NCBI GenBank assembly: GCA_017503075.1
Contig: JAFVTU010000009.1
Coordinates: forward strand, 1-64,000
DNA length: 64,000 nucleotides
Source of the DNA: Paludibacteraceae bacterium
GTDB lineage: Bacteria; Bacteroidota; Bacteroidia; Bacteroidales; Paludibacteraceae
Direction of reading: 5' to 3'
Notes under the pieces: model-generated
Databases searched by the model: none
What the model was told of the DNA's origin: nothing
Seen by the model: the letters and a program-made list of their open reading frames with translations, nothing else
Part shown: piece after piece, positions 63,939 to 64,000 of the stretch
How the letters are laid out: each line of letters begins with the position of its first letter
Position numbering within the stretch: the stretch's first letter is position 1
Made by a program: the position numbers and the translations under genes

Positions 63939-64000
63939 CTTTCATTTCAATCACTCGATCGCTAATATCTGCCAATTCCTTATCGTGTGTCACGATAATT
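63925..64000 (-). CDS. ABC transporter ATP-binding protein, 3' end only
   Basis: Twenty-four codons plus a stop are visible at the window edge, reading IIVTHDKELADISDRVIEMK, then DGKI. THDxELA with the D-R-V-I-x-M-x-D-G-x-I ending is the H-loop and terminal strand of LolD/MacB-type ABC ATPases. The gene continues beyond 64000. Its stop codon lies within the 8-bp repeat and within the gldB reading frame. Confidence 0.85.
   Translation of the reverse strand, partial: IIVTHDKELADISDRVIEMKDGKI

Overview
The window looks like a chromosomal segment from a member of the Bacteroidetes, most likely order Bacteroidales. The evidence is a uniform promoter grammar (a TTG-type -33 element, 19-20 nt, then TAnnTTTG) and almost no Shine-Dalgarno signals. 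Family content agrees: BspA-type leucine-rich-repeat (LRR) surface proteins with type IX-like C-terminal tails, GldB, DUF5606, a FISUMP-domain protein, a fused NfnA/NfnB-type flavoprotein, and the neighbourhood HD protein-lpxD-lpxC-lpxA. Species cannot be read from the sequence. I see no prophage, integrase, transposase, CRISPR array or complete defence locus. Most genes are ordinary housekeeping genes.  Layout: 205-3403 (minus) is the str operon rpsL-rpsG-fusA. 4140-10212 (plus) holds a membrane-spanning TPR/HTH regulator and a 1456-residue LRR surface protein. 10379-11647 is a U32-family gene whose promoter implies a leaderless mRNA. 11650-16281 (minus) carries gpmI-ychF, a Ca/Na-type antiporter and a ZIP transporter. 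16694-27006 (plus) carries gyrB, a LOG-family gene, a GH16-like protein without the catalytic motif, kdsA, kdsD, a DAHP synthase, an OPT transporter and a second LRR protein with a nested CBM-like module. 27258-29800 is fba plus a CoA-transferase. 29877-40505 (minus) carries an SUMF1-like protein, recO, phoH, an HsdR_N-domain protein, glnS and the lipid A block. 40733-49779 (plus) is potABCD followed by a TPR protein and an outer-membrane beta-barrel. 49817-52492 (minus) is the NfnAB-like fusion and a small secreted protein. 52928-55005 (plus) is DUF5606, a Nif3-like gene and a zinc-ribbon gene. 55074-56793 (minus) is plsC and an adenosine kinase-like gene. tRNA-Asn follows. 57086-64000 (minus) is a UvrD/PcrA helicase, rlmI, an endonuclease/exonuclease/phosphatase, sufS, gldB and the 3' end of an ABC ATPase.  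Envelope biogenesis is a recurring theme: kdsA and kdsD (Kdo), lpxD, lpxC and lpxA (lipid A), plsC, gldB, secreted LRR proteins and outer-membrane proteins.  The most unusual signal is a dispersed set of short-period direct repeats (7, 8, 10, 11 and 14 bp) filling gene junctions. Four intergenic arrays with unrelated sequences share an 11-bp period. Related repeat words also lie inside genes and coincide with apparent extra residues in KdsA and an HD-domain protein and with the GldB signal peptide. A second family, a GTTTAGTG-flanked small hairpin, recurs at four junctions. Gene-level oddities are an LpxC without the FabZ domain usually fused to it in this phylum, a FISUMP gene splitting lpxD from lpxC, a decayed internal duplication in the SUMF1-like protein, a tail-anchored PotD and a short RecO. 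I found no clearly new multi-gene system; the repeat phenomenon is the best candidate for something undescribed.
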